Shown: positions 18,272 through 27,644 of the stretch, piece by piece
Numbering within the stretch: position 1 is the stretch's first letter
Layout of the letters: the number at the start of each line of letters is the position of its first letter
Assembly (NCBI RefSeq): GCF_017656495.1
Contig: NZ_JACDNS010000013.1
Coordinates: 1-55,315 of the forward strand
Direction: 5' to 3'
DNA: 55,315 bases
Source of the DNA: Thermococcus sp.
GTDB taxonomy: Archaea; Methanobacteriota_B; Thermococci; Thermococcales; Thermococcaceae
Notes under the pieces: model-generated
Told to the model about the DNA's origin: nothing
Database searches by the model: none
What the model saw: the letters and a program-made list of their open reading frames with translations, nothing else
Translations under genes and position numbers: made by a program

Positions 18272-19576
18272 ATGGAGCGTAAAAAATTTAGCTGGGGAGT
18301 AGTCCTAGGATTAGCACTTCTTGGTTTTAGTAGAAGTGTAGGATGGGCATTAAATAAAGGACTTTCATTCCCATTGCTTTCCAGCTATACTCAGTCTGCA
18401 TTTATTAAGGGAACAATTTTAGCTCTTGAAGGAATCATAGGATTGTTAATCCCACCACTCTTGGGGTATTACAGCGATACATTAAAATCAAAACACGGAA
18501 GGAGAAGACCTTTCATAATGATTGGAGGTACATTAGCTGGAGTTGCAGCGTTGATGATTTACACTGCTTATGCACTTGGAGCACCACTAGCAGGTTTTGC
18601 ACTAACATTAGCATTCTTCTACTTCTCAATGCATCTATACACCGCACAGTTTAGAGCCTTAATGCCAGACACAATAGAGAGCGGTGAAAGAGGAAAAGCG
18701 AGTGGTGTAATTACGCTTTTGGAGTGGGCTGGCAATCTTTTCCTCTTTGGATTAGCTGGATTTTTAATAGCCAAAGCTGTTGCTGAAACAGGAGAAGCTG
18801 AGGGCATAAAAGCTTTAGCCCAAACCCCCTACCTCAAGATACCTTTCATAATAACTGCTGTCTTTCTCATTGGTGCAGCATTGTTTGTGTATTTCATAGT
18901 TAAAGAGCCGAAAGCCCCAGAAATCGAAGAAGATGAAAGCCTCATCGGATATTTAAAGAGCATAGTTGAAAACAGGGACTTCTTAAAGTTCTATGCAGCC
19001 CAGACCCTCTGGTGGATGAGCTTTGAGTTCATAGCAATCTTCCTCTATGGAATTCTAGCTTTTATCCTCCACGGATCAGCCACTGAAGAGAACGTTAAAG
19101 CCGTAACATCTCTCGGCTTATACCTAATGGCCCTCTTTAACATCACAGTCTTGCTCGGAGCTCTACCTGGAGGAATAATCTACGACAAACTTGGAAGGAG
19201 ACTCAGCATAATCCTTGGAGGCATCATCTTTGCCCTGCCACAGCTCTGGGGATGGTTCATAAGCACGCAAACAGAAATAGTGATAGCCCTAGGATTGGCT
19301 GGAATAGGTTGGGGAATACTAATGGCAGCATCTTATCCAGTTATTGGTGATTTACTAACCCACTATGAAAGAGAAGCATTTACAGGCAGATATTACGGCT
19401 TCTTTGAGGCTACTCGCTCACTACCAGTGCTCTTGGCAGGAACAATTGGTGGTGCAATAGTTGATTTAGCCGGTGAAAATTATCGTATTTTATTCCCAAT
19501 CGGTGCGCTGCTTGTGTTGTTGGCAATGCCAATGATATGGCACATGAAAAACCTTGAGCCAGGTGAGAGGTCATGA
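18272..19576 (+). CDS. MFS transporter, GPH/SLC45-like (second copy)
   Basis: Major facilitator of 434 aa with about 12 membrane segments, distantly similar to the preceding transporter: YYSDTLKSKHGRRRPF in loop 2-3, FRALMPDTIESGERGKASG as the counterpart of its ALMPDITPSRFRSQANG, and YDKLGRRLSIILGG in the second half. GGAGGGGGTG precedes the ATG. Its stop overlaps the start of the alpha/beta hydrolase gene (ATGA). The hydrolase may act on the imported compound. Substrate unknown. Confidence 0.88.
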   Translation: MERKKFSWGVVLGLALLGFSRSVGWALNKGLSFPLLSSYTQSAFIKGTILALEGIIGLLIPPLLGYYSDTLKSKHGRRRPFIMIGGTLAGVAALMIYTAYALGAPLAGFALTLAFFYFSMHLYTAQFRALMPDTIESGERGKASGVITLLEWAGNLFLFGLAGFLIAKAVAETGEAEGIKALAQTPYLKIPFIITAVFLIGAALFVYFIVKEPKAPEIEEDESLIGYLKSIVENRDFLKFYAAQTLWWMSFEFIAIFLYGILAFILHGSATEENVKAVTSLGLYLMALFNITVLLGALPGGIIYDKLGRRLSIILGGIIFALPQLWGWFISTQTEIVIALGLAGIGWGILMAASYPVIGDLLTHYEREAFTGRYYGFFEATRSLPVLLAGTIGGAIVDLAGENYRILFPIGALLVLLAMPMIWHMKNLEPGERS

Positions 19577-20436
19577 TTCTAGAAATCCTAATTGTCCTTT
19601 TAGTAATCTTTTTTCTCTTTGTGGTCTTTGTAGCGTACAAAATGGTTAAGCCGCCGAGAGAGATTAAAGAGTGGATGCCAAAAGATTTAGGCTACGACTA
19701 CGAGGAAGTAACGATACAAACAAAAGACGGCTTAAAGCTTCACGCATGGTGGATTGACCAAAGAAGTGAAAAAACTGTGATCCCACTCCACGGTTACACC
19801 TCAAGCAAGTGGAACGACCTCTACATAAAGCCGACGATGGAAATTCTGCTGAAAGCCGGATACAACGTCCTTGCCTTTGATTTCAGAGCACATGGGAAGA
19901 GCGAAGGGAAATACACGACGGTTGGAGACAAAGAGCTGATTGACCTAATATCAGCGATTGATTGGCTTAAGGAGAATCATCCAGAGAAAGCCAAGAAGAT
20001 TGGACTCATAGGCTTTTCAATGGGTGGAATGGTCACTATAAGAGCTCTAGCTGAAGACGAAAGAATTTGCTGCGGAGTTGCTGATTCTCCACCAATGCAC
20101 CTTGATAAAACCGGAGCACGTGGTTTAAAGTATTTTGCAAAGCTCCCAGAGTGGCTGTATATTTTTGTAAAGCCATTCACAATGTTGATAAGTGGCGGAA
20201 AGCCCGTTCACCCATTGGAATATGCAGACAAAGTAAAGAAGCCTCTCCTACTAATAGCCGGAAAGAAAGACCCGCTCGTCAAAGTTGAAGAAATTCAAGA
20301 GTTCTACGAGAGGAACAAGACAATCAATCCAAACGTTGAGCTTTGGGTTACAGAAGCTCCTCATGTCAGGACAATGCTCATAGCAAAGGATGAATACAAG
20401 AAGAGAATTCTGGAGTTTTTCGAGAAATACCTCTAA
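19573..20436 (+). CDS. membrane-anchored alpha/beta hydrolase
   Basis: Encodes 287 aa. The N-terminal 25 residues form one hydrophobic helix, then an alpha/beta-hydrolase fold. The oxyanion region reads PLHGYTSSKW, the nucleophile elbow GFSMGGM (serine, ~160), the acid lies near LLIAGKKDPLVK and the catalytic His near EAPHVRTM. It resembles bacterial YqkD/FrsA-like esterases. The start overlaps the stop of the upstream MFS gene and PAP2 follows 11 nt downstream, so the three look cotranscribed. Probably an esterase or lipase facing one side of the membrane; substrate unknown. Confidence 0.88.
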   Translation: MILEILIVLLVIFFLFVVFVAYKMVKPPREIKEWMPKDLGYDYEEVTIQTKDGLKLHAWWIDQRSEKTVIPLHGYTSSKWNDLYIKPTMEILLKAGYNVLAFDFRAHGKSEGKYTTVGDKELIDLISAIDWLKENHPEKAKKIGLIGFSMGGMVTIRALAEDERICCGVADSPPMHLDKTGARGLKYFAKLPEWLYIFVKPFTMLISGGKPVHPLEYADKVKKPLLLIAGKKDPLVKVEEIQEFYERNKTINPNVELWVTEAPHVRTMLIAKDEYKKRILEFFEKYL

Positions 20437-20447
20437 GGTGTATAAGT

Positions 20448-21308
20448 ATGAAGAAACTCGACAAGGCATTACTTACAATTTCAATTTTTCTCTTGCTCTC
20501 TTCCATTCTAGCAACGTACTTTCAAGTTTATGCATTTTGGAAGGCTATAACATTCCTTGGATACGAGAAATTCTACATGATCCTAATCCCAGTGATATAT
20601 CTCGGCTACAGCTCATCCTATGGGATAGCACTCTTTATTCCCTTCATCATTGGCATGTGGCTCAATTTGTTCCTTAAAAACTTCTTCAAGCTGCCAAGAC
20701 CTCCAGAAAACCGCAGACTCGTTGAAGCTAAGGGATACGGGTTCCCAAGCGGACATGCTCAAGGCTCGAGCATGGTCTTTGGTTACTTTGCCTACACAAA
20801 GGAAGGGATTGGGGTTAGAGTTTTCTGTCTGACTATGATAGCCCTGATTTCGCTTTCAAGGATAGTTCTGGGAGTCCACTATTGGAGGGATATATTTGGG
20901 GGAATTGTACTGGGAACAGCAGTTATCTCTATTGGGGTGTATCTAAAGGAGAAAATCAAATACACGCCAAAAGTTGCCCTGCTAGGAATTATCCTAAGCC
21001 TTCTGCTTCCCGTAATATCAAGGAGCGTTGGGTATGTCAACGAAACATTTTCAATAGTCGAGGGGTCACTCATTGGTGCAGTCATTGGATATTCTGCATT
21101 TAAACAATTTAACCTGCCAGATACATCAGAGATACCTCCTAAAAAGAGGGCAATAATGACGGCTATTGGTCTATTCGTCAGTGGGGCTGGCTACGTCGCT
21201 TGGAAATCTGGAGCTCCGGGATTGCCAGCATTCGCATTATCGACATTCGCGATGGTATTTTTGGTTCCCTTTGTGTTTTCAAGGCTTCTTAAGGAAGATA
21301 AAAGTTAG
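20448..21308 (+). CDS. PAP2-family membrane phosphatase
   Basis: Integral membrane phosphatase of 286 aa. The three PAP2 signature blocks are present: KNFFKLPRPP (KxxxxxxRP, ~75-84), GFPSGHAQGS (PSGH, ~99) and SRIVLGVHYWRD (SRxxxxxHxxxD, ~140). Eight or so hydrophobic segments follow. It probably dephosphorylates isoprenoid or lipid (pyro)phosphates at the outer face of the membrane, such as polyprenyl pyrophosphate recycling or ether-lipid precursors. AAGGTG precedes the ATG. Confidence 0.92.
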   Translation: MKKLDKALLTISIFLLLSSILATYFQVYAFWKAITFLGYEKFYMILIPVIYLGYSSSYGIALFIPFIIGMWLNLFLKNFFKLPRPPENRRLVEAKGYGFPSGHAQGSSMVFGYFAYTKEGIGVRVFCLTMIALISLSRIVLGVHYWRDIFGGIVLGTAVISIGVYLKEKIKYTPKVALLGIILSLLLPVISRSVGYVNETFSIVEGSLIGAVIGYSAFKQFNLPDTSEIPPKKRAIMTAIGLFVSGAGYVAWKSGAPGLPAFALSTFAMVFLVPFVFSRLLKEDKS

Positions 21309-21379
21309 CTCTTTTTAATTTTGTTTTTAAAATATCTCCCCCGGTCAGGGATAACTGGAAAAAAGGAAAACCAAAGGCG

Positions 21380-22603
21380 TTATTTCAATCTCTTCACAGC
21401 CCAGTTGTAGAGCAGCACCGCAATCACCAGCATGCAGAAGCTGCCAAGGGCAAGCCAGAGCACATCGGGCATTATCTCGCTTGCGGGTCTGTGATAAAGC
21501 TCAAGCAACCTCAAGTCCTTCAAAGCCCTACCCAATGGGAAGTAATTCGCTATCGGTCTCGCCCACTCTGGAAGGATGCTTTCGGGAATAACTATGGCCG
21601 CTAAAAACAGTAAGGGCATCGAAATCAAGTTAACTATTGCATTTGTTGCCTTTATGCTTCTCGTTCCCATGGCTATAGCCAGTCCAAGGCTCATCGAGAA
21701 TACTGCGGCTATAAAGATTATCAGCCAGCCCAAAGGACTTGGAAATACAGTTTCTCCAAAGACGAGCTTTGCATAAGTTATTCCGACGAATATGCTTACC
21801 ATTATCGTAATGAACGTTGAGAGCATCTTGCCAATTAAGAAATCCCAAGCCGTTGCAGGTGAGGCAGCTATTCTTCTGAGAGTTCCCTTTTCTATCTCCT
21901 CAAGCGTTCCAGCCCCTATGCTGATCATAGTTGCAAAGAGGAACTGGATTCCTATAAAGCTCGTAACATAGAACTGAATCGCTGAAGCTGTCTCTCCTTT
22001 AACTTCCCTTTCTTCAAGCACTAGCGGATTTGCCATTGCAAGAAGATGCTTTTTGATTTCATCTATACTAATTGAAGTCTCCTTTGGCATGTATCGCTCC
22101 ATATACTGGAATGTAATTTCAATGCTCTTTTCCTGCATTCTCTTCTCAAATTCAGAGAAGAAGCCTTTTATTGCCCCACTGACAATTTGGTAGTTCTGCG
22201 GGTCACTCTTATCAAAATAAACGTAAACCTTTGCCTGCAATCCTCTTGTTATGTTTGCTCCAAAGCCCTTCGGAAACACTATCAGCGCATCAATTTTCCC
22301 ATGCTTCAGCGCATCAACTCCAGAGTTTTCACTTGGATATGTTCTGATGTTAAAGATGTGAACCCCTTCAATAGTTACATTTTCCATTATTTTCACAACA
22401 TCATAGGCCGTGAATGGTGTAGTCTCATTGAAGTAAACTACTCCGACATCTACCGTTATTGGTGGGCTTTCTCCTCCCCAAATTCCCCCTAATAAGGTTA
22501 TCCACATGAGAGGGAACACAAAAATCCAGAACAAGACCATCTTTTCCCTCCTAATCTCTTTCAAATCTTTCAAAATTATGCCTTTGATCGCTCTCAGCTT
22601 CAT
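21380..22603 (-). CDS. ABC-2 type transporter permease
   Basis: Permease of 407 aa. One N-terminal membrane helix is followed by a large external domain (~45-210) and five C-terminal membrane segments, the ABC-2 layout. The signature stretch GTLEEIEKGTLRRIAASPA precedes the membrane block. The start overlaps the stop of the ATPase gene (ATGA). With it, it forms an exporter; the substrate (drug, lipid or polysaccharide) is unknown. Confidence 0.92.
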   Translation of the reverse strand: MKLRAIKGIILKDLKEIRREKMVLFWIFVFPLMWITLLGGIWGGESPPITVDVGVVYFNETTPFTAYDVVKIMENVTIEGVHIFNIRTYPSENSGVDALKHGKIDALIVFPKGFGANITRGLQAKVYVYFDKSDPQNYQIVSGAIKGFFSEFEKRMQEKSIEITFQYMERYMPKETSISIDEIKKHLLAMANPLVLEEREVKGETASAIQFYVTSFIGIQFLFATMISIGAGTLEEIEKGTLRRIAASPATAWDFLIGKMLSTFITIMVSIFVGITYAKLVFGETVFPSPLGWLIIFIAAVFSMSLGLAIAMGTRSIKATNAIVNLISMPLLFLAAIVIPESILPEWARPIANYFPLGRALKDLRLLELYHRPASEIMPDVLWLALGSFCMLVIAVLLYNWAVKRLK

Positions 22604-23490
22604 TCCAATCCCCTCCCCGTGAGCTTTAAGAAGACGTCTTCAAGGGTTGGTTCTTCAACTTTTACACCCTTAATTTCACTGCCCTGGGAAATTAGGATCT
22701 CAACAATTCTTGGAAGAGACTCTCTTGGGTTCTTAACTTGAATTCTCAAAATACCATCCTTCTCAATTAGCTTTGGAAATTCCTCCCTGAGTTTTTCAAT
22801 CCCTTTAAGAAGGCCTTCAACTTGGATTATGCTCTCCTCTCCAATCAAGGCTTTCAGTTCGTCCGCAGTTCCAATCGCTATGACTTTACCCTCATTCATT
22901 ATCGCAATTCTATCAGCTAAAGCCTCAGCTTCCTCCATGTAGTGAGTAGCTAAGAGAATTGTCTTTCCTTCCTCCTTAAAGCTCTCTATTAGCTCCCAAA
23001 GTTTTCTCCTTGAAGGGACATCAAGCCCTGTTGAAGGCTCATCGAGTATTAGGATCTTTGGGTCATACAATAGCGAAATTGCTAGGTTCAGCCTTCTTTT
23101 AAATCCACCACTCAGCTCTTTTGCTTTCTTCTTAGCCGGCAGTTCAAAGCGCTCTATTAGTGCATCAATTTTATCCTTTGGGGCATCATATAAATCAGCG
23201 TAAAACTCAAGGTTTTCCTTAACCGTCAGCAAATCATAAGCTATGCTTTCCTGAGGAACATAGCCTATAAGCCGTGCGGTCTTCTTGCTGAGCTTCTCTC
23301 CAAAGATCCTGATTTCTCCTTTATCATAGCCTAAGCCCTCAGCAAGAATCCTTATCAGAGTTGTTTTTCCAGCACCGTTGGGACCCAATAAAGCGAAAAT
23401 TTCTCCTTCTTTTATCTCTAGGCTAACCCCTCGCAAAGCTTTTACATCCCCATAACTTTTCCACAAATCCTTAATCTCTATGGCATTCAT
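22600..23490 (-). CDS. ABC transporter ATP-binding protein
   Basis: ABC-2 exporter ATPase (DrrA/CcmA-like) of 296 aa. Walker A is GPNGAGKTTL, the Q-loop GYVPQESIAYD, the signature LSGGFKRRL, Walker B ILILDEPSTG, and the H-loop LLATHYMEEAE. A C-terminal domain of ~70 aa (VEGLLKGIEKL onward) is typical of the DrrA type. The frame runs open 30 codons further upstream, but ATG 23490 (MNAIEIKDL) is preceded by AGGTGAG and starts the ABC domain. First gene of a two-gene operon with the permease. Confidence 0.95.
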   Translation of the reverse strand: MNAIEIKDLWKSYGDVKALRGVSLEIKEGEIFALLGPNGAGKTTLIRILAEGLGYDKGEIRIFGEKLSKKTARLIGYVPQESIAYDLLTVKENLEFYADLYDAPKDKIDALIERFELPAKKKAKELSGGFKRRLNLAISLLYDPKILILDEPSTGLDVPSRRKLWELIESFKEEGKTILLATHYMEEAEALADRIAIMNEGKVIAIGTADELKALIGEESIIQVEGLLKGIEKLREEFPKLIEKDGILRIQVKNPRESLPRIVEILISQGSEIKGVKVEEPTLEDVFLKLTGRGLE

Positions 23491-23598
23491 GCTCTCACCT
23501 AGATTAAAATTCACGTTGGTATATATAAGTGGCAGAGAAATTCTGAATTTCAGAAGATTTATAACTCTCCCAACGCTCACTCTCTTAGAGGTGATAGT

Positions 23599-25314
23599 AT
23601 GGAAGAGTTGATTTTAAAGTACGCGCTCATCAATGCAATTCAGCACGGTGGAAAAGCTAACCCTAAGGCAGTCATAGGTAAAGTTCTCGGCAGCCATCCA
23701 GAGCTGAGACCAAAAGCTAGGGAGATAGTCCCTCTTGTGAATAAGATAGTTGGAGAAGTCAACAAGATGAGTATAGAGGATCAGGAGGCAAAGCTCAGAG
23801 AGATCTATCCAGAATTCTTTGAGAAAAAAGAAGAAAAACATGAGGAAAAGAAAGGGTTACCTCCGCTTCCCAAAGCTGAGAAGGGCAAAGTAGTTACAAG
23901 ATTCGCTCCAAACCCTGATGGGGCTTTCCACTTAGGAAACGCTCGTGCGGCCATTTTAAGCCACGAATATGCGAGAATGTATGATGGCAAGTTCATATTG
24001 AGATTTGACGACACTGATCCAAAAGTGAAGAGACCCGAGCCCATCTTTTATGAGTGGATAATTGAGGATTTAAAATGGCTCGGCTTCAAGATTGATGAAA
24101 TCCATTACGCCAGCGACAGACTTGAGATTTATTACAAGTATGCTGAAGAGCTTATAAAGATGGGCAAAGCCTATGTTTGTACCTGCAAGCCAGAGGAATT
24201 CAGAAAGTTTAGGGATGAAGGAAAAGCCTGCCCACACAGAGATTTACCTCCAGAGATTCAGCTTGAAGAATGGGAGAAGATGCTTGACGGAACTTACAAA
24301 GAAGGAGAAGCTGTTGTTAGGATAAAAACCGATTTAAACCATCCAAATCCAGCTGTAAGAGACTGGCCTGCTTTAAGGATAATTGACAATCCAGATCACC
24401 CCAGAACGGGGGATAAATACAGGGTTTGGCCACTCTATAATTTTGCATCAGCTATCGATGATCATGATCTCGGCGTAACTCACATCTTCAGAGGACAGGA
24501 GCATGCTGAGAATGAGACAAGGCAGAGATACATCTATGATTATTTCGGCTGGGAGTACCCAGTGACTGTTCATCACGGTAGATTGTCAATTGAGGGGGTA
24601 ATTCTGAGCAAATCAAAGACAAGAAAGGGAATTCAGGAGGGCAAATACTTAGGCTGGGATGACCCAAGATTAGGAACAATCAGAGCATTAAAGAGAAGAG
24701 GAATCCTTCCAGAAGCAATAAGGGAACTGATTATAAGCGTTGGGCTCAAGAGGAGTGACACAACCATAAGCTGGGACAACTTGGCTGCGATAAACAGAAA
24801 GCTGATTGACCCGGTAGCAAATCGCTATTTCTTCGTTGCTGACCCAATTCCAATGTACATCAAAGGCTTTGAGGAAGAATTCACTGCAAAAGTTCCACTC
24901 CATCCAGATCATCCAGAGAGAGGATACAGAGAGCTCAGATTCATACCAGGAAACCCGGTTTATGTGTCAAAAGACGATTTAGAGCTGCTTAAGAAGAGTG
25001 AATATATAAGGCTCAAAGACCTCTTCAACGTCAAACTCCTTGAGGTTAGTGAGGGGAAGATAGTTGCAGAGTTTGACAGCATCGAATATGAGAAAGCGAG
25101 AGAACACAGATGGCACATGATTCACTGGGTTCCAGAAGGAAAAGAGTGTGAAGTTATAATTCCAGAAGGAGATGAGCTTACAGTCAAGAAAGGTCTGCTT
25201 GAGAAAGATGCAGATGTTAAAGTGGATGACATAGTGCAGTTCGAGAGATTCGGCTTTGTCAGGATTGATGCTATTGAAAATGGAGTTGTTAAGGCAATAT
25301 TTGCTCATAAGTGA
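23599..25314 (+). CDS. gltX: glutamyl-tRNA synthetase
   Basis: Archaeal-type (GlnRS-like class Ib) GluRS of 571 aa, charging tRNA-Glu and probably tRNA-Gln for later transamidation. The N-terminal helical extension (~1-95) is typical of archaea. The HIGH-region reads RFAPNPDGAFHLGNARAA and the KMSKS equivalent ILSKSKTRKG lies near 345. The beta-barrel anticodon domain fills the C-terminus. GAGGTGATAGT precedes the ATG. Divergent from the ABC exporter. Confidence 0.97.
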   Translation: MEELILKYALINAIQHGGKANPKAVIGKVLGSHPELRPKAREIVPLVNKIVGEVNKMSIEDQEAKLREIYPEFFEKKEEKHEEKKGLPPLPKAEKGKVVTRFAPNPDGAFHLGNARAAILSHEYARMYDGKFILRFDDTDPKVKRPEPIFYEWIIEDLKWLGFKIDEIHYASDRLEIYYKYAEELIKMGKAYVCTCKPEEFRKFRDEGKACPHRDLPPEIQLEEWEKMLDGTYKEGEAVVRIKTDLNHPNPAVRDWPALRIIDNPDHPRTGDKYRVWPLYNFASAIDDHDLGVTHIFRGQEHAENETRQRYIYDYFGWEYPVTVHHGRLSIEGVILSKSKTRKGIQEGKYLGWDDPRLGTIRALKRRGILPEAIRELIISVGLKRSDTTISWDNLAAINRKLIDPVANRYFFVADPIPMYIKGFEEEFTAKVPLHPDHPERGYRELRFIPGNPVYVSKDDLELLKKSEYIRLKDLFNVKLLEVSEGKIVAEFDSIEYEKAREHRWHMIHWVPEGKECEVIIPEGDELTVKKGLLEKDADVKVDDIVQFERFGFVRIDAIENGVVKAIFAHK

Positions 25315-25432
25315 TAGCTTTATTTTGTCTTCAAAATTTTTGTCTGCCTAAATATCAACTTCAACTTTTAAATCTTTTTCTGCAAAAGAGCTTTAAAGAG
25401 AGCTGTTTTTACAATACAATTGGTGTTCAGCT

Positions 25433-26239
25433 GTGAATTCTGAAGAAAAGTTCAAAAATGAAATCCTTTCAAAAATTCCATTGAGGAATGAGCCTCCCCT
25501 CCCAAATAACTGGCTTCACCTTGAGATGCTCGAACGTTTTAAAGTTTTGCAATTTGCTGGGATTAAAGAAGGAATGAACGTTCTTGAAATCGGCTGTGGC
25601 GCTCACGCTATAGCAACAGTGCCTTTAGCTTACATGGTTGGAGAAACTGGGAGAGTCGTTACTGTGGATTTAGCAAGGTGGACGTATTTTGAAGAGATAG
25701 TTAAAAGTGCTGGGCTTTGGAAGAGAGTCATTCCAATGAAAGTTGATGCTCAAAATTTGCCATTTCCCTTTAAGAGCTTTGATTTGGCAGTTTTAATTCA
25801 TGGAATTAGAAGCCTAAAAAATGAGGAGACAATTGTTAAAGTAATTGGCGAGATGCTCCGTGTTGCTGATGAAATTTTTATTGCTGAAACTCTGCCAATA
25901 GCCAAAACAAGAGGACAAGAAGCTCATCTTGAGATGTACAACCTCAGGGAAGAGATATTCAAAGCTCTCTATGGCAGAAAAGATGATCTGCATTATTTTC
26001 CACTTGAAAAGCTGATGGAGTTTGTAGAAATAGCCGGTGGAAAAATTAAAGAATATGGAACTTTTGAACCAAATCTACCACACTTCCTAGCCTATATTCC
26101 AAGAGAATACATTGAGAAAATCAGAGAGGCTGAAAAACGAGAAAAACTTCTCAAAAAGTGGGAAAGCGCTTATGAAAAACTCCAAAAATATGGGGAGGAG
26201 CATCCTCCAGTAGGCTGGATAAAGGCAAAAGGAAAATAA
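25433..26239 (+). CDS. SAM-dependent methyltransferase
   Basis: Class I Rossmann methyltransferase of 268 aa. Motif I is VLEIGCGAHAIATVP (~48-62); post-I VVTVDLARW; motif II-like FPFKSFDLAVLIHG. A helical C-terminal region of about 90 aa, charged at its end, follows. GTG start, with GGTG 8-9 nt upstream. It resembles UbiE/Methyltransf_11 proteins; the substrate cannot be told. Convergent with the transporter downstream, only 4 nt from its stop. Confidence 0.85.
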   Translation: MNSEEKFKNEILSKIPLRNEPPLPNNWLHLEMLERFKVLQFAGIKEGMNVLEIGCGAHAIATVPLAYMVGETGRVVTVDLARWTYFEEIVKSAGLWKRVIPMKVDAQNLPFPFKSFDLAVLIHGIRSLKNEETIVKVIGEMLRVADEIFIAETLPIAKTRGQEAHLEMYNLREEIFKALYGRKDDLHYFPLEKLMEFVEIAGGKIKEYGTFEPNLPHFLAYIPREYIEKIREAEKREKLLKKWESAYEKLQKYGEEHPPVGWIKAKGK

Positions 26240-26243
26240 AAAG

Positions 26244-27533
26244 TCACTCAGAAGGTTTTACAAATTCTCTTATTGCAACACCTATAACCAAAAGCACGAG
26301 AGTTATCACTGTCGAAACTACTCTGTACCCTCCCATCTTAACCTCCGAAATCATTGTATATATGCCCAGTAGTGCGAAAAGAGCTGCACCTACCATTGCT
26401 GTTATATACCCCACAGGGGTCTCTTGATCTTTGAGCTTCGTTATCAAGGGGTATACTTCAAAAATCGCTCCAATGAAGATGAAGATATTTATTGATTGGA
26501 GCATCATGTCTGCAATTGGAGGATAGGAGTCAATGATTCCAAGCAGAACTACGAAGGCAATAAAGTATGTTGCTGCTTTCTCTCTGCTTAAACCAGTCAG
26601 CATTTGAGTAATCTGAAGACCAATCTCCGCCGTTGGAACAATGCTCGTAAGACCAGCGAAAAAGAGCGATACTGCAATCATAAGAAGCAAAATCTGATAA
26701 TCAGCCAATACATGGGGTAAAGCTTCCATGAACTTAATTGAACCCTCCTCTCCTCCCGTCGCATATGTAAGAAGCAACCCTGGTGTACCCGGAGCCACTG
26801 AATATATTACTGTAAATGTTGCAATAATTCCAATAAACACCTGAATAGCCACACCTGTTCCGATAATTACCTTAGGATTAAAGTTCCTTCCCATAAAGCT
26901 TCCAATCATTAGATAGAATGCAAACCCTAAACCAACGCCATAAAGCGCCCTAATAGCAGCGTCTCTTAACAAAGCCAATGAGAGTGGTTGTTTTGCAAAT
27001 ATCATTCCTCTAGCTAAGTCCAAGTAAAAGTTCTCGGCTGGTATTTTTGTTTTAAATGCTATTGCTGTTATTACAGCAAAGATTACGAAGAGTGCTGAAC
27101 CACCAGCCATTATGAGAAAAGTCTTCTCCTTAGCTCTTGTAATTATGATAAACGTTACTGCCAATAAGATAAGCTTTGCAATAAGCCTCCCAATAGTTCC
27201 TGTTCCAAGGAATGGTGACAGTAGTATGAGGGCTGTGTTTGCTGTGTAGTAGGATAAGAACACTATAATAGCCAGCAAAATTGCAATAATCATCCCTGAC
27301 GTTTTTGTAAGTTTAGTGTACAGCTCTGTGAAATGATAAGCTGTTTTTTGAGTTGATTCAGCCTCAAGTATTGCTAGATACGTGAAAAACACTGTAAAGA
27401 GTAGATATACTGAAAGTCCTGTCATTCCATATTGAAGCCAAAACTGTGGGAACAGGCCCATAGTACCTATCCCTGTTGCAAATCCAGCAACTAAAAATGC
27501 CAAGTATATTGTCCACTTGGTTTTCTCTTCCAT
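26244..27533 (-). CDS. sodium-dependent transporter, NSS-like
   Basis: Polytopic membrane protein of 429 aa with about 11-12 hydrophobic segments. The first segment, FATGIGTMGLFPQFWLQYG, has the broken-helix pattern of the neurotransmitter:sodium symporter family (in which GNVWRFPY is more usual). The family transports amino acids with Na+. The fit is by overall layout, so another APC-superfamily membership is possible. GGGGGTGATTAA precedes the ATG. It is cotranscribed with no obvious neighbour. Confidence 0.7.
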   Translation of the reverse strand: MEEKTKWTIYLAFLVAGFATGIGTMGLFPQFWLQYGMTGLSVYLLFTVFFTYLAILEAESTQKTAYHFTELYTKLTKTSGMIIAILLAIIVFLSYYTANTALILLSPFLGTGTIGRLIAKLILLAVTFIIITRAKEKTFLIMAGGSALFVIFAVITAIAFKTKIPAENFYLDLARGMIFAKQPLSLALLRDAAIRALYGVGLGFAFYLMIGSFMGRNFNPKVIIGTGVAIQVFIGIIATFTVIYSVAPGTPGLLLTYATGGEEGSIKFMEALPHVLADYQILLLMIAVSLFFAGLTSIVPTAEIGLQITQMLTGLSREKAATYFIAFVVLLGIIDSYPPIADMMLQSINIFIFIGAIFEVYPLITKLKDQETPVGYITAMVGAALFALLGIYTMISEVKMGGYRVVSTVITLVLLVIGVAIREFVKPSE

Positions 27534-27644
27534 TTAATCACCCCCAAAGGAGCTAATTTTAACTATGTAGTTTAATCATAAATTTGTGAACATGAACTTA
27601 TATAAAATTTCCGAAACTATAGAAAATAAACAAAAGAGAGAGAA